The notes under the pieces are model-generated. The model was not told the DNA's origin, searched no databases, and worked only from the letters and a program-made list of their open reading frames with translations. The position numbers and the translations under genes were made by a program. From a virus: a stretch of DNA of 51,549 nt. Shown here piece by piece: positions 23,449 through 31,332 of the stretch (position 1 is the stretch's first letter; each line of letters opens with the position of its first letter). Where the stretch lies: IMG/VR virus record IMGVR_UViG_3300027752_000027, positions 1 to 51,549 of that record. One strand, written 5' to 3'.

Positions 23449-23523
23449 TGGCTGGCAAGGTTGGATTCGAACCAACATATCACAAATTAACAGTTTGCTG
23501 AATTACCTATCTCCCACTCGCCA
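23449..23523 (-). tRNA. tRNA-Asn (anticodon GTT)
   Basis: A 75-base cloverleaf with encoded CCA. Acceptor TGGCGAG pairs with CTTGCCA (one G-T); anticodon stem GCAAA/TTTGT with loop CTGTTAA (anticodon GTT); T-arm GTTGG-TTCGAAT-CCAAC. The D-stem is only three pairs (GGA/TTC type, one G-T), which is slightly weak. The only tRNA gene I found in the window. Confidence 0.88.
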
Positions 23524-23535
23524 ATTCAAAAATTT

Positions 23536-23706
23536 CTAGTAAGTATTAATACTTTCTAGATGTATAATACGAGCATTATGCTCTTCTCGCCATTTCTCTT
23601 CGGAAACACCATTTCGTGCCGCCTTAGAGTTTTCGAACTTATACTCCCTCGCTTGTGCAATTGCTTGCGTCCTACGTTGTGCTACTGTACGCAGACTATG
23701 TCGCAT
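23536..23706 (-). CDS. Small basic helical protein, 56 aa
   Basis: Not recognised; rich in Arg, Ala and Glu, probably a helical nucleic-acid-binding peptide. Ribosome binding site GGAG. It lies between the 74-aa gene and the tRNA. Confidence 0.6.
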   Translation of the reverse strand: MRHSLRTVAQRRTQAIAQAREYKFENSKAARNGVSEEKWREEHNARIIHLESINTY

Positions 23707-23720
23707 TTACTTCTCCTTTA

Positions 23721-23945
23721 TTACTCTTCATTTTCGCTCTGAAACTCTTCACATAGTTGTGCAAGTTGCACACACTGATCTCGCAGTTGACCGATAGCAG
23801 AGAGTTCTTCACCCTTAACTGCACCACGCTGACACATTGCGTCAACTACTGAAATAGTTGTTCGGGCGACTCGGAAACTTGAATCGTACACTTCCTTTGC
23901 TTGTGCAAAAGGGATATTTTTTGTGGTACTTTTATCTTGTGGCAT
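23721..23945 (-). CDS. Hypothetical protein next to gp45, 74 aa
   Basis: Not recognised. Helical and acidic at the C-terminus. It starts six bases after the gp45 stop, in the position where T4 relatives often have a small clamp-associated protein (T4 RpbA lies near here), but I see no clear similarity. Confidence 0.6.
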   Translation of the reverse strand: MPQDKSTTKNIPFAQAKEVYDSSFRVARTTISVVDAMCQRGAVKGEELSAIGQLRDQCVQLAQLCEEFQSENEE

Positions 23946-23951
23946 ACTAGA

Positions 23952-24626
23952 TTATACTCCGTAAGTAGATGATTTTTCAAGTGCGATGAAGTAAGATACA
24001 TCACTGCCTTTGTTAGTAAACTTTGAGATGAGGCGACTTGATACTTCAACATCGTAGTCACCAGCAATCAATTTAAGATTGCTAATATTCATCACAAAGG
24101 TGAATTTATTTGAATCACATGTACCTGGAACCGTGATCTCAAATGCATTTGATGTTGAGTCCGTGTGGTCTACAACACAAATTTTAATACCGACTCCATC
24201 TGAGGTGATAGTCATCTTCTCATGACCGAGTGCGGATGCTGCTCGCCTGATGCGACCAAGTGTTACTTCATCAAGGGTAAACTTCACTTCTGCTTCGGGC
24301 ATTGGGATGTCCTTCGCGGGTGAGGTCAGGATACCGATGTCGCTGTAAAAGTATTTAATCTTAGACCGACCAGTTGCGTCAGAGACAGTAACAAACTCAT
24401 TATGAAATGTGAGTTCGGGTGAGTCTACCAGAGAGAGAACATTCAAAAATTCGTCAAGATTGTAAATGCCAACAGTCTTATCAAAAGACTGGTCAAGGAC
24501 TGCAACAGACATGACATTCTTTGCTTCCGCAATAGTCTTGACAGTGTTGCCTTCATTGAGAATCACGTTTGGTTGAATGGTAGCAAAGTTCTTTAGAACT
24601 GCTAATGTGCTTTCAGTTAACTGCAT
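23952..24626 (-). CDS. 45: Sliding clamp gp45, 224 aa
   Basis: Trimeric DNA ring that keeps gp43 on DNA and, in T4, also activates late transcription. The family pattern is clear: MQLTESTLAVLKNFA, NVILNEGNTVKT, VGIYNLDEFLNVLS, and ALEKSSTY at the end. Length equals T4 gp45 (228). The ribosome binding site is GAAAGGAAG. Confidence 0.92.
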   Translation of the reverse strand: MQLTESTLAVLKNFATIQPNVILNEGNTVKTIAEAKNVMSVAVLDQSFDKTVGIYNLDEFLNVLSLVDSPELTFHNEFVTVSDATGRSKIKYFYSDIGILTSPAKDIPMPEAEVKFTLDEVTLGRIRRAASALGHEKMTITSDGVGIKICVVDHTDSTSNAFEITVPGTCDSNKFTFVMNISNLKLIAGDYDVEVSSRLISKFTNKGSDVSYFIALEKSSTYGV

Positions 24627-24697
24627 AATATACTTCCTTTCTCGTTTAAATTAATATTCATACTTATCCATGCTATTGTTCCTATCATATATAGACC

Positions 24698-24709
24698 ACC
24701 TGATCAGGT
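24698..24709. repeat. 12-base palindrome
   Basis: ACCTGATCAGGT lies between the transglutaminase-like gene and gp45, about 70 bases upstream of the gp45 start. It may be an operator or a chance palindrome. Confidence 0.4.
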
Positions 24710-24714
24710 TCGAT

Positions 24715-25083
24715 TTATTTGGTGGATGACAATGCAAACTTAATAATAGCACTCAACCACCAATAACGCCAACCTGAAAACTTGTATCCTTCATCTTCTA
24801 AATAACGCCTAGAAACCCAACGCTTATGCCCGTTGTCTATGTAGTATCCTTTGTATTTCAGGACTACATGGCCACCACCGCTAGGTGCTAGGCAATGCTG
24901 AATTTTAGCACTACCGAATATCAGTGCCAATGCCATTTTAAACTTGCTGCCAGTCTCTATATGTAGAGCCGTTAAAGCATAGTCTTCGCAATCACCTTGC
25001 ATATTATCTTCTGATAATATTCTCCACTTGTTCTGTGGGTCTTTTTGATATACAAAGTTTTCTGCTAGATATTCTTGATCCAT
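24715..25083 (-). CDS. Transglutaminase-like cysteine-protease-fold protein, 122 aa
   Basis: GDCEDYALTA (Cys at about residue 31), GGHVVLKY (His about 72) and YYIDNGHK (Asp about 79) give the Cys-His-Asp order of the transglutaminase/BTLCP superfamily. The core is short but complete. The substrate is unknown; it could be a protease, amidase or cross-linking enzyme. Single gene after promoter B4. Confidence 0.65.
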   Translation of the reverse strand: MDQEYLAENFVYQKDPQNKWRILSEDNMQGDCEDYALTALHIETGSKFKMALALIFGSAKIQHCLAPSGGGHVVLKYKGYYIDNGHKRWVSRRYLEDEGYKFSGWRYWWLSAIIKFALSSTK

Positions 25084-25117
25084 AGTTTTCTCATTAATTA
25101 ATCAACCTGAACATACT

Positions 25118-25145
25118 ATTATAAGCATTCAGGATGAGATTGCAA
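25118..25145 (-). promoter_or_regulatory. Sigma70-type promoter, family B copy 4
   Basis: TTGCAA-16-TATAAT on the minus strand with spacer TCTCATCCTGAATGCT, the family consensus. It drives 24715-25083 and possibly the gp45 group beyond. Confidence 0.88.
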
Positions 25146-25161
25146 GTTTTTTCTTTATTCA

Positions 25162-25458
25162 TTAACAATAGTTCTTCTTAACATATTGGGGTAGGTCTCG
25201 CGCATGATTAAGCAAATCCAAAACCATTTCGGGAGTCATATCTTTCTGCACGACATCATGTAGATATCTTACAAACTTCTTATCTCCGCCTATCAAGGCA
25301 GTCTCAGCATTTTTACTATCTGGGACTCTTTTGTTCACCCCATAACTCAAAGGCATACTGTAATTGTCACAATAATTTCCAGGACCGAATTGAACGGACA
25401 CTGTGTATCCGTTCTCAAAGGTCATCTGGAATCCTCTATTCCCTGATATGCTAAACAT
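25162..25458 (-). CDS. Conserved phage protein, 98 aa
   Basis: MFSI-N-GF-MTFENG-TVSVQFGPGNYCDN is a pattern I recall from small proteins of unknown function in phages and bacteria. Beta-rich N-terminal half, helical end. It follows the CobS-like gene by 18 bases. Confidence 0.65.
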   Translation of the reverse strand: MFSISGNRGFQMTFENGYTVSVQFGPGNYCDNYSMPLSYGVNKRVPDSKNAETALIGGDKKFVRYLHDVVQKDMTPEMVLDLLNHARDLPQYVKKNYC

Positions 25459-25476
25459 CTTAAATTCCTGCCTGTT

Positions 25477-26676
25477 CTATTTTGCATCAACTCGTTCGTC
25501 TTCATCTGTCTGACCGACAGTCTCGTCCAGTTTGGTGTAGAGGTCGATGAAGGCAACCTTGGTCTCTTCGTCAAATCGGTTTGTACATTTTGTGACTGCA
25601 TCCATGCGGTCACCAAAGATGGCAAAGCATTTAACAATGTGGACAAGTCTGCGAGTCGAGATAATTTCGTCAACTCCACCATCCGCAAATGTTTTACGAA
25701 TGATGTCGCCCCAGTCTACAAGTTTCTTGATAAATTCAGGATCATCGACACCGACATCCACCGCCAACTTTTGGAGGATTTTGGTCTCAATGGCAGGTGA
25801 TGGGTATTCCTGCTCGCAAGTGATAGGGTAGCGTTCGAGGAATGCTTCGTTCAGCACGTTAGTGCCGATGAATCGTCCATCGTCAGAACCTTTGCCTTTA
25901 GTGTTAGCAGTTGCGACAATAGTGAAACCTTCTTTCGGTTGAATAAATTCACCAGTTTTCTTGATGAAGTATCCATTACCTTCAAGGATAGACTGGAGAC
26001 ACATGACCTTTGCGGCATTCGCAAGGTCAATTTCGTCCAAAAGTGCAACTGCACCACGTTCCATTGCAGTGATAATTGGACCTTTAAAGAATTTGGTCTC
26101 GCCATTGACAAGTCGGAATCCACCGATAAGGTCGTCTTCATCAGTTTCGACTGTAAAGTTGACTCGGATGACTTCGCGTTTTAGTGCGGCACATGCCTGT
26201 TCAACCATAAAGGTTTTTCCATTACCAGAAAGACCAGTCACAAAGATGGGATAAAACATTTTAGATTTGATGACCTGCTTGACAGTGACAAAGTTGCCAA
26301 AGGGAACAAAGAGTTCATCTTTTTCTGGGACAAGGTTTTCTGTGAATCCATTGGTTCGCATTGAAAGACTATCCGCAACAATAGGTTGAGAAGTTATGAT
26401 TTGCTCAGTCTGAGTCGGAACCTTTACCTTCACAGATTTTTGTGTCTTGACTTTCTTGGATTTTTTTGACCCAGAAGAAGCAATGGTAGAAAAATCTGCG
26501 ATAGGTGGAAAGTTGTATTCTCCGTGACCGATTTTATTATCCGGATGGATAACCTTGAAAACTGTCGTGATGTTGTATTCATTCGCGACTTCCATAACTT
26601 GCTTACGCGATATCGCGCAGGGAGTGTCTCCGTACTTTTCGCGCAAGAGTGCAACTAACTTTTCTGACTTATTCAT
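25477..26676 (-). CDS. CobS/MoxR-like AAA+ ATPase, 399 aa
   Basis: AAA+ ATPase of the CobS/MoxR type. Walker A GLSGNGKT (148-155), Walker B ALLDEID (211-217), sensor region IVATANTKGKGSDD and a Leu-Glu-Arg-Tyr arginine-finger region. Residues 1-60 look like a small DNA-binding-like domain, residues 65-95 a Lys-rich linker. It pairs with the CobT-like VWA protein at 27407-29731. No cobalamin gene is present, so a remodelling chaperone (MoxR-VWA type) is more likely than cobalt chelation. Confidence 0.88.
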   Translation of the reverse strand: MNKSEKLVALLREKYGDTPCAISRKQVMEVANEYNITTVFKVIHPDNKIGHGEYNFPPIADFSTIASSGSKKSKKVKTQKSVKVKVPTQTEQIITSQPIVADSLSMRTNGFTENLVPEKDELFVPFGNFVTVKQVIKSKMFYPIFVTGLSGNGKTFMVEQACAALKREVIRVNFTVETDEDDLIGGFRLVNGETKFFKGPIITAMERGAVALLDEIDLANAAKVMCLQSILEGNGYFIKKTGEFIQPKEGFTIVATANTKGKGSDDGRFIGTNVLNEAFLERYPITCEQEYPSPAIETKILQKLAVDVGVDDPEFIKKLVDWGDIIRKTFADGGVDEIISTRRLVHIVKCFAIFGDRMDAVTKCTNRFDEETKVAFIDLYTKLDETVGQTDEDERVDAK

Positions 26677-26703
26677 AATATAATTTCCTGATTCAAATGG
26701 TGT

Positions 26704-26931
26704 TTATGCTTGTGTATTTTCGATTCGCATTTCTTCGAGAATCTGTTCTTGAAGACTTTTGAAGTCGGTCGCGACATAGTTAAATGCTTCTTGCAATTCT
26801 GACTTTTCGCTTTTGAGGTTAGCGACTTGATCCATCAATCGCGCAATCTGTTTATCTTTGAGTGCAATACGCTCTTCATTAAGTTTTGCAGTTTCGCGTG
26901 TAATTTTTGCTATCAATTCGTGGTTTTTCAT
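26704..26931 (-). CDS. Small coiled-coil protein, 75 aa
   Basis: Nearly continuous helix with heptads of Leu/Ile and many Glu/Lys, so a coiled coil. The start at 26931 is used because the frame's upstream ATG (26970) lies in the -10 box of promoter A6. It may adapt the neighbouring ATPase. Confidence 0.65.
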   Translation of the reverse strand: MKNHELIAKITRETAKLNEERIALKDKQIARLMDQVANLKSEKSELQEAFNYVATDFKSLQEQILEEMRIENTQA

Positions 26932-26968
26932 AATCAAGTTTCTCTCTGTTTCTCTATTCAATGTAACC

Positions 26969-26996
26969 ATTATACTCTTTTGGGGGTCAAATGCAA
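26969..26996 (-). promoter_or_regulatory. Sigma70-type promoter, family A copy 6
   Basis: TTGCAT-16-TATAAT on the minus strand with the shared leader. It drives 26704-26931 and the CobS-like gene. Confidence 0.85.
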
Positions 26997-27024
26997 CCCC
27001 TAAAAGGTCAATGAAATCAATAAC

Positions 27025-27243
27025 TTAGACGACAACCTTGAACCAAGGTTGGTTGCGATTGCGAGCAGTATTGACTTCCACGAATCCTAATTCCGCGAAA
27101 TCATACAATTCGTCTTTAATCATCCGCAGGTTTTCGCTGGTAGTATCAATGTTTGCTAACACTGCGATTGCATGTGCATTCAATGACGCATTAGACTCGC
27201 CTAGTGCCTTCAAGATTCCGTATGCTGTTACTTCGTTTTTCAT
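27025..27243 (-). CDS. Small winged-helix-like protein, 72 aa
   Basis: A helix-rich N-terminal part followed by LYDFAELGFVEVNTARNRNQPWFKVVV, the strand-turn-strand end typical of small winged-helix domains. DNA binding is inferred. Single-gene unit between family-A promoters A6 and A7. Confidence 0.6.
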   Translation of the reverse strand: MKNEVTAYGILKALGESNASLNAHAIAVLANIDTTSENLRMIKDELYDFAELGFVEVNTARNRNQPWFKVVV

Positions 27244-27276
27244 CTTTTTTCCTTCATTTCTCTAGTTGATGTAACC

Positions 27277-27304
27277 ATTATACTCTTTTGGGGGTCAAAT
27301 GGAA
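27277..27304 (-). promoter_or_regulatory. Sigma70-type promoter, family A copy 7
   Basis: TTCCAT-16-TATAAT, with one change from TTGCAT in the -35 box, so probably weaker than other copies. It drives 27025-27243. Confidence 0.8.
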
Positions 27305-27373
27305 CCCCTAAAAGGTCAATGAAATCAATGACTTAGAGGGAATAAAAACTTCAATAGAATCAGTGACTTAGGA

Positions 27374-27395
27374 GTGGTATGACTATGCATACCAC
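27374..27395. repeat. Stem-loop shared with 10469-10492
   Basis: GTGGTATG-ACTATG-CATACCAC: a perfect 8-bp stem with a 6-base loop, just after the CobT-like gene and before promoter A7. Probably a terminator or RNA 3' end; no T-run. Confidence 0.65.
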
Positions 27396-27406
27396 GCCAC
27401 CGCTCA

Positions 27407-29731
27407 CTATGCTATTCTCTTTGCTAACTCAGTCAGCATTTTGCGAGAATTTTTGGATGAGTTTTGCGACCTAGAAAATGCAGTTCGCAGTTTCGCTTTG
27501 CTCAATGACCCTGCTTCAACCGTTTCCATTTTGTTAGATACAACACTCATCGATTTTGAACCGATGACGAAAACCTCATCGTAGCAGACTGCATCCGTAA
27601 CGTGACACCATCCTTGCTTTTTGACGCTGTCCCAGTCACCAGAAGGTTCGACATAGTTCCTACCAAATCCGCGCAAGGTGTTTCCTACATATTCAATGTC
27701 CCACTTTCGCTGCTTCTCAATCCTGTATCCTATCAGGTTTCCACCAACATAGTCGCGATACATGTTGAATATGATTTCGGTTTCGGTAGGCATTTGACCT
27801 GATAGACGTTTAGTCAACTGGTAAGTTTTTTTGTTGTGCGGATTTTTAACCGTGATGAAAGGGGTTTTTTTACGGTCATACATATTTTGACCCAAGGCGA
27901 ATAATCTCCTGCGAGAGCCGCCAACGTGAGTTTTTACACCGACATGTGATGAATCGCCATCCGATAATATGAATGTGTTCAGGACTTCAATGTTGTATTT
28001 TTTGCGGAATGCTATACCAAGAGGCATTGCGACCAGCATCATAATATTCAATGGTGTGCCGCCCAAGCAAAATAGTCGTGGCATTTGGCATTGGTAACGA
28101 TATTTGTATGCACATAAATCAGAGTCGAATTTCAAGACTCTTGCCTTTGTTCCCTTTGACGCATATCGAAAGTATGTCGCGAGCAAAGACTTTATCATCA
28201 TGGACATATCAGCAGCATTCATATGGTTGCTGAATAGTTCTATGAATCTTCCGTGACTTTTCATGTTGCAAGTTATCAAGTTGACATCTTCTTCGTCAGT
28301 GTATTCTGCTTGGTCTTCGAATTCTTGCCTGATTGCATCCGTGAATCCGTAGACTCTGTAAGGGACACCAATCTGTTTGCAGAACTGTGCGAGTAGGATG
28401 GTTTGCTCTACAGTCTCGTAGATGTAGTCGCACATTGATCCTGACATATCCAGATACATAATGAATCCGTGATTCTTGCCGTCTTCGACAACCGATACCT
28501 TGCGGAAGATATCGTCAGTCAGTTTGTAGTTGTTCATCTTCAAGGTATCAATGACACCAGTTTTTGAGATGCTAGTGCGAGCATATGCGCTTGCAGACTT
28601 TCGCATCTCAAATTCTTTGACCATGTGATTAACAGTTTTTTTGTTCTGTGATTGATATTCTTTGTAAAGTCTTCCACCCCAAGATTCAAGGTTTTCAACA
28701 TTTCCGCTTTCGTGATTATTTCCACCATACACGCGTTCTCCTCCGCGCAGTTCTTTAAGAACATCTTTGTATCCTATGACACGTTCTTTCCAGTTAGGCA
28801 TTGCGTCAACTGTAAGATTGTAAATTTCGCAGTCATCGTTGACAGTCATTTGATTTTCGATATTTTCGCGTAAAACTTCGTCAGTTTTAGACTCGATATT
28901 TTTATTGGTATCGTCAGATGCAGAAGTTGTGCCTCCTTCCTGACCACTATCGCCTGTAGAGTCATCCTCGGTTTCTGATTCCTCTTCACCTTCGCCCGAT
29001 TCTTCAGATTCGCCCCCGCTCACTTTCTCGTCTCCTGCGGATTCTGGTGAACCGTCTTGCGACTCGCCATCGTTGTCGCCTGAAGATGCCTCATACTCTT
29101 CAGTGTCGCCATCAGTGTCTTGTTCTGCTTGGTCTTCGTCAGATTCTTGCTGTTCTTCTTTTCGTTCCTCTTCTTTTTCAAGGCAGTAGTCGAATATTAT
29201 TTCTGCCGCTTTTTCTGCGTCATCCCAAGATTCTAATGCATCAAGCATCGGCAGGAATGTCTTCTCTTCCTCAGAGAAGATAACGCCAACAGATACACCA
29301 CATTTGTAATAGGTATTGATTCGGTCAATGAATCCCATTTTATTGATTGCCTTGATGTCTCCACCAAAGAACCCAGCCGCTAGCATTACACGATATGATT
29401 TGATAAAAGACCTTTTGAGACCTGGATACTTACGTTGTACCAGTTTCTCAATTCGTGCATCCTCGACAACATTCAGGTATGATTTGAATGCTGATCCGCG
29501 AGATGCATTGCAAACAGCATCGTGCCATCCGTCTTCTGGGGTAAATAGTGCGTGACCGACTTCGTGACCAACCAAATGGTCTTCAGTGTCCGGTGAAATG
29601 TCTTTCCAAATAGGGAGAGTCAATACGCGACTCTGGACATTAAAGGATGCCGTAGAGACATTGCCTTGAACTACTGTGATATTTTCAGTTGCGAGTAGTC
29701 GCGCTATCTGTGATTTTTGTACCGATTCCAT
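27407..29731 (-). CDS. CobT-like protein: metallopeptidase-type motif plus VWA domain, 774 aa
   Basis: HEVGH (56-60) is a zinc-peptidase HExxH motif, with NVVEDARIE (87-95) as the likely third ligand region. Residues about 184-275 are an extremely acidic, Glu/Asp/Ser/Gly-rich linker. The C-terminal half is a von Willebrand A domain with MIDAS motif DMSGS (428-432). This order is that of CobT/peptidase-like partners of CobS/MoxR ATPases. Probably works with the ATPase at 25477-26676 to remodel or cleave a protein target. First and only gene after promoter A8. Confidence 0.82.
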   Translation of the reverse strand: MESVQKSQIARLLATENITVVQGNVSTASFNVQSRVLTLPIWKDISPDTEDHLVGHEVGHALFTPEDGWHDAVCNASRGSAFKSYLNVVEDARIEKLVQRKYPGLKRSFIKSYRVMLAAGFFGGDIKAINKMGFIDRINTYYKCGVSVGVIFSEEEKTFLPMLDALESWDDAEKAAEIIFDYCLEKEEERKEEQQESDEDQAEQDTDGDTEEYEASSGDNDGESQDGSPESAGDEKVSGGESEESGEGEEESETEDDSTGDSGQEGGTTSASDDTNKNIESKTDEVLRENIENQMTVNDDCEIYNLTVDAMPNWKERVIGYKDVLKELRGGERVYGGNNHESGNVENLESWGGRLYKEYQSQNKKTVNHMVKEFEMRKSASAYARTSISKTGVIDTLKMNNYKLTDDIFRKVSVVEDGKNHGFIMYLDMSGSMCDYIYETVEQTILLAQFCKQIGVPYRVYGFTDAIRQEFEDQAEYTDEEDVNLITCNMKSHGRFIELFSNHMNAADMSMMIKSLLATYFRYASKGTKARVLKFDSDLCAYKYRYQCQMPRLFCLGGTPLNIMMLVAMPLGIAFRKKYNIEVLNTFILSDGDSSHVGVKTHVGGSRRRLFALGQNMYDRKKTPFITVKNPHNKKTYQLTKRLSGQMPTETEIIFNMYRDYVGGNLIGYRIEKQRKWDIEYVGNTLRGFGRNYVEPSGDWDSVKKQGWCHVTDAVCYDEVFVIGSKSMSVVSNKMETVEAGSLSKAKLRTAFSRSQNSSKNSRKMLTELAKRIA

Positions 29732-29767
29732 AATATATTTCTCTTCACTTCTCTATTCAATACAACC

Positions 29768-29795
29768 ATTATACCAGTCTGGGGGTCAAATGCAA
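29768..29795 (-). promoter_or_regulatory. Sigma70-type promoter, family A copy 8
   Basis: TTGCAT-16-TATAAT on the minus strand, with the conserved upstream flank to about 29822, which overlaps the end of the 59-aa gene. It drives the CobT-like gene. Confidence 0.85.
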
Positions 29796-29815
29796 CCCCT
29801 AAAACTTCAATGAAA

Positions 29816-29995
29816 TCAATGACTTAGGTTCTCATTGTCCTGATAGATGAGATTTCGCACCTTATCTTGCAGTATTTTCACCATAATCTTCTGTGCTTCC
29901 ACGCAAGGGTAGATTTCTGCGGGAGTGCAAGTATCCAGTTCTTTGATGGTATCCGAAAACACATCTTCTATCGCATTCTTCAATTCTGTAGACAT
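29816..29995 (-). CDS. Small acidic helical protein, 59 aa
   Basis: Not recognised. Helical; its last codons run into the upstream flank of promoter A8. Single-gene unit of promoter A9. Confidence 0.6.
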   Translation of the reverse strand: MSTELKNAIEDVFSDTIKELDTCTPAEIYPCVEAQKIMVKILQDKVRNLIYQDNENLSH

Positions 29996-30024
29996 AATAT
30001 TTCCTTTCTCTATTTAATGTAACC

Positions 30025-30052
30025 ATTATACTCTTTTGGAGTCCAAATGCAA
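30025..30052 (-). promoter_or_regulatory. Sigma70-type promoter, family A copy 9
   Basis: TTGCAT-16-TATAAT on the minus strand with the shared leader. It drives 29816-29995 and follows directly on the ABC-GNAT gene. Confidence 0.85.
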
Positions 30053-30080
30053 CCCCTGAAACTTCAATGAAATCAATGAC

Positions 30081-31190
30081 TTACGAGGGGGATAAATGTT
30101 GTCCGGAATATGTATTCACATTTCGGACATATTCGTGAGCATAGCATACTCTGCCTTGGTGTCGCATCATAAGTTCTTTGCTGTACTTGGTTTGATTTTC
30201 TTGCAGACTTTCGTAGTCGTCACGTTTTTGTTTGTTATGCGTAGTGGGTCTCCACTTTGTAGATGCTTCGCGATACTCTCCAAGTCTGGGGTGCGCGGTT
30301 TTACTAAAATATCGTTTACCCTCTGAAGTGTAAATTTCACCCATAGCATCAGACAGTCTCACCCCTATGCCCAACCCCTGAAAGTCGGGTAGGATGACAG
30401 TGCGGTGTCCTCGGTATCCGTTCTTCACACTGCCTGATGGAAAAGAAATTACAGCAGAAAATCCGACAGGTTGCCCTCGCCACATTGCGAGCCAGCATCT
30501 TGCACTTTTATTGATGTCTCCTGAGAGATAGTGATGGTCGCGGAACATTGACCATGCGCTGACGGAGCAAGGAACGATTTCCACCTCAATGTCTGGTCGC
30601 CTAAGTAACCTCCGATTTTCAACGGACTGGGATACTGTATCGTACACCCAATCAGGTTCTAACCACTCAAGAATATCATAGTGACATGTTGCGAATACTA
30701 AATTCTTGATACCCTTCTTACTCACATACTTCTTGATAGCAACTGAACAAGACCTTGCTACGTTTCTATCCACTACTGAAGTGAACTCATCTATGACTGC
30801 GCCATCTTGTATCCTACGCGCAAGGTCAGCACGAAACTGTTCACCGTTAGAAAGCACATGGTATGGTCGCATCCATGAAGGGATACTATTGAACCCCACT
30901 GATGACAACCTCTCTTCTGCATCGGTAGCATTCTCAAAGTGAGAACAGATTGCTTTATCGCCATCCCATTCGATTGCTTGTTCTTTCCCGAACTGGTCAA
31001 GCAAGGTAGACTTACCTGATCCAGACGGACCGACTATGACTCCTATGCCCCACTCTTTACCCATCGTCATCTCTCGGTCAATAGGGCTGATCTCTGGTGG
31101 ATCAAATGTAGTCGTGCCGTCAAACTCATAGTCAAACATTCGAGAGATTTCTGTGGTGATCTCGTCTGGGGTTACTCTGCTTGTCTTCAT
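30081..31190 (-). CDS. ABC-type ATPase fused to a GNAT acyltransferase domain, 369 aa
   Basis: N-terminal ABC ATPase: Walker A GPSGSGKST (54-62), signature LSNGEQ (113-118), Walker B AVIDEF (131-136) and H-loop TCH (168-170). C-terminal GNAT domain: FRDHHYLSG (216-224) and the acyl-CoA motif QGLGIG (271-276). There is no membrane domain, so it is not a transporter. The fusion recalls COG2401 (ABC ATPase plus predicted acetyltransferase). The HHYLSG motif is also like Mom-type GNATs, so nucleic acid may be the target. I start at 31190; a start at 31217 would overlap the 46-aa gene. Confidence 0.8.
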   Translation of the reverse strand: MKTSRVTPDEITTEISRMFDYEFDGTTTFDPPEISPIDREMTMGKEWGIGVIVGPSGSGKSTLLDQFGKEQAIEWDGDKAICSHFENATDAEERLSSVGFNSIPSWMRPYHVLSNGEQFRADLARRIQDGAVIDEFTSVVDRNVARSCSVAIKKYVSKKGIKNLVFATCHYDILEWLEPDWVYDTVSQSVENRRLLRRPDIEVEIVPCSVSAWSMFRDHHYLSGDINKSARCWLAMWRGQPVGFSAVISFPSGSVKNGYRGHRTVILPDFQGLGIGVRLSDAMGEIYTSEGKRYFSKTAHPRLGEYREASTKWRPTTHNKQKRDDYESLQENQTKYSKELMMRHQGRVCYAHEYVRNVNTYSGQHLSPS

Positions 31191-31191
31191 A

Positions 31192-31332
31192 TTACTTTTC
31201 ACTTTTAGGTTGATCACTTTTCACTTTTAGGTTGGTCACTTTATCTTTTTTAGACCCGAAACATTTTTCCCATCTTTCTGCTTCTTCTTTCGCAGATATA
31301 GTGGTAGGTCTTCTTTTGCTTCCCTTACTCAT
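31192..31332 (-). CDS. Small conserved phage protein (MSKGS family), 46 aa
   Basis: Begins MSKGSKRRP and has a Trp-Glu-(x)2-FG-KK centre, like a tiny protein of unknown function that recurs in phages of marine bacteria. The C-terminal tail is extended by a 19-base direct repeat. TGA/ATG neighbours within two bases. Confidence 0.65.
   Translation of the reverse strand: MSKGSKRRPTTISAKEEAERWEKCFGSKKDKVTNLKVKSDQPKSEK
31194..31234. repeat. 19-base direct repeat
   Basis: ACTTTTCACTTTTAGGTTG at 31194-31212 and again at 31216-31234 (22 bases apart, so out of frame). It covers the end of the 46-aa gene and creates the spurious upstream start of the ABC-GNAT frame. Confidence 0.85.

Noticed and set aside
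24642-24700. Possible promoter for gp45 in the short gap
   Set aside because: No -35/-10 pair of either family or TATAAATA is found; gp45 is probably read from promoter B4 upstream.
25477-29731. Cobalamin biosynthesis by the CobS/CobT-like pair
   Set aside because: No CobN or other B12 gene is visible; the domain architecture also fits general MoxR-VWA machines.
30081-31217. Longer start for the ABC-GNAT gene at 31217
   Set aside because: It lies inside the 46-aa gene and results from a 19-base direct repeat; the ATG at 31190 directly follows that gene.
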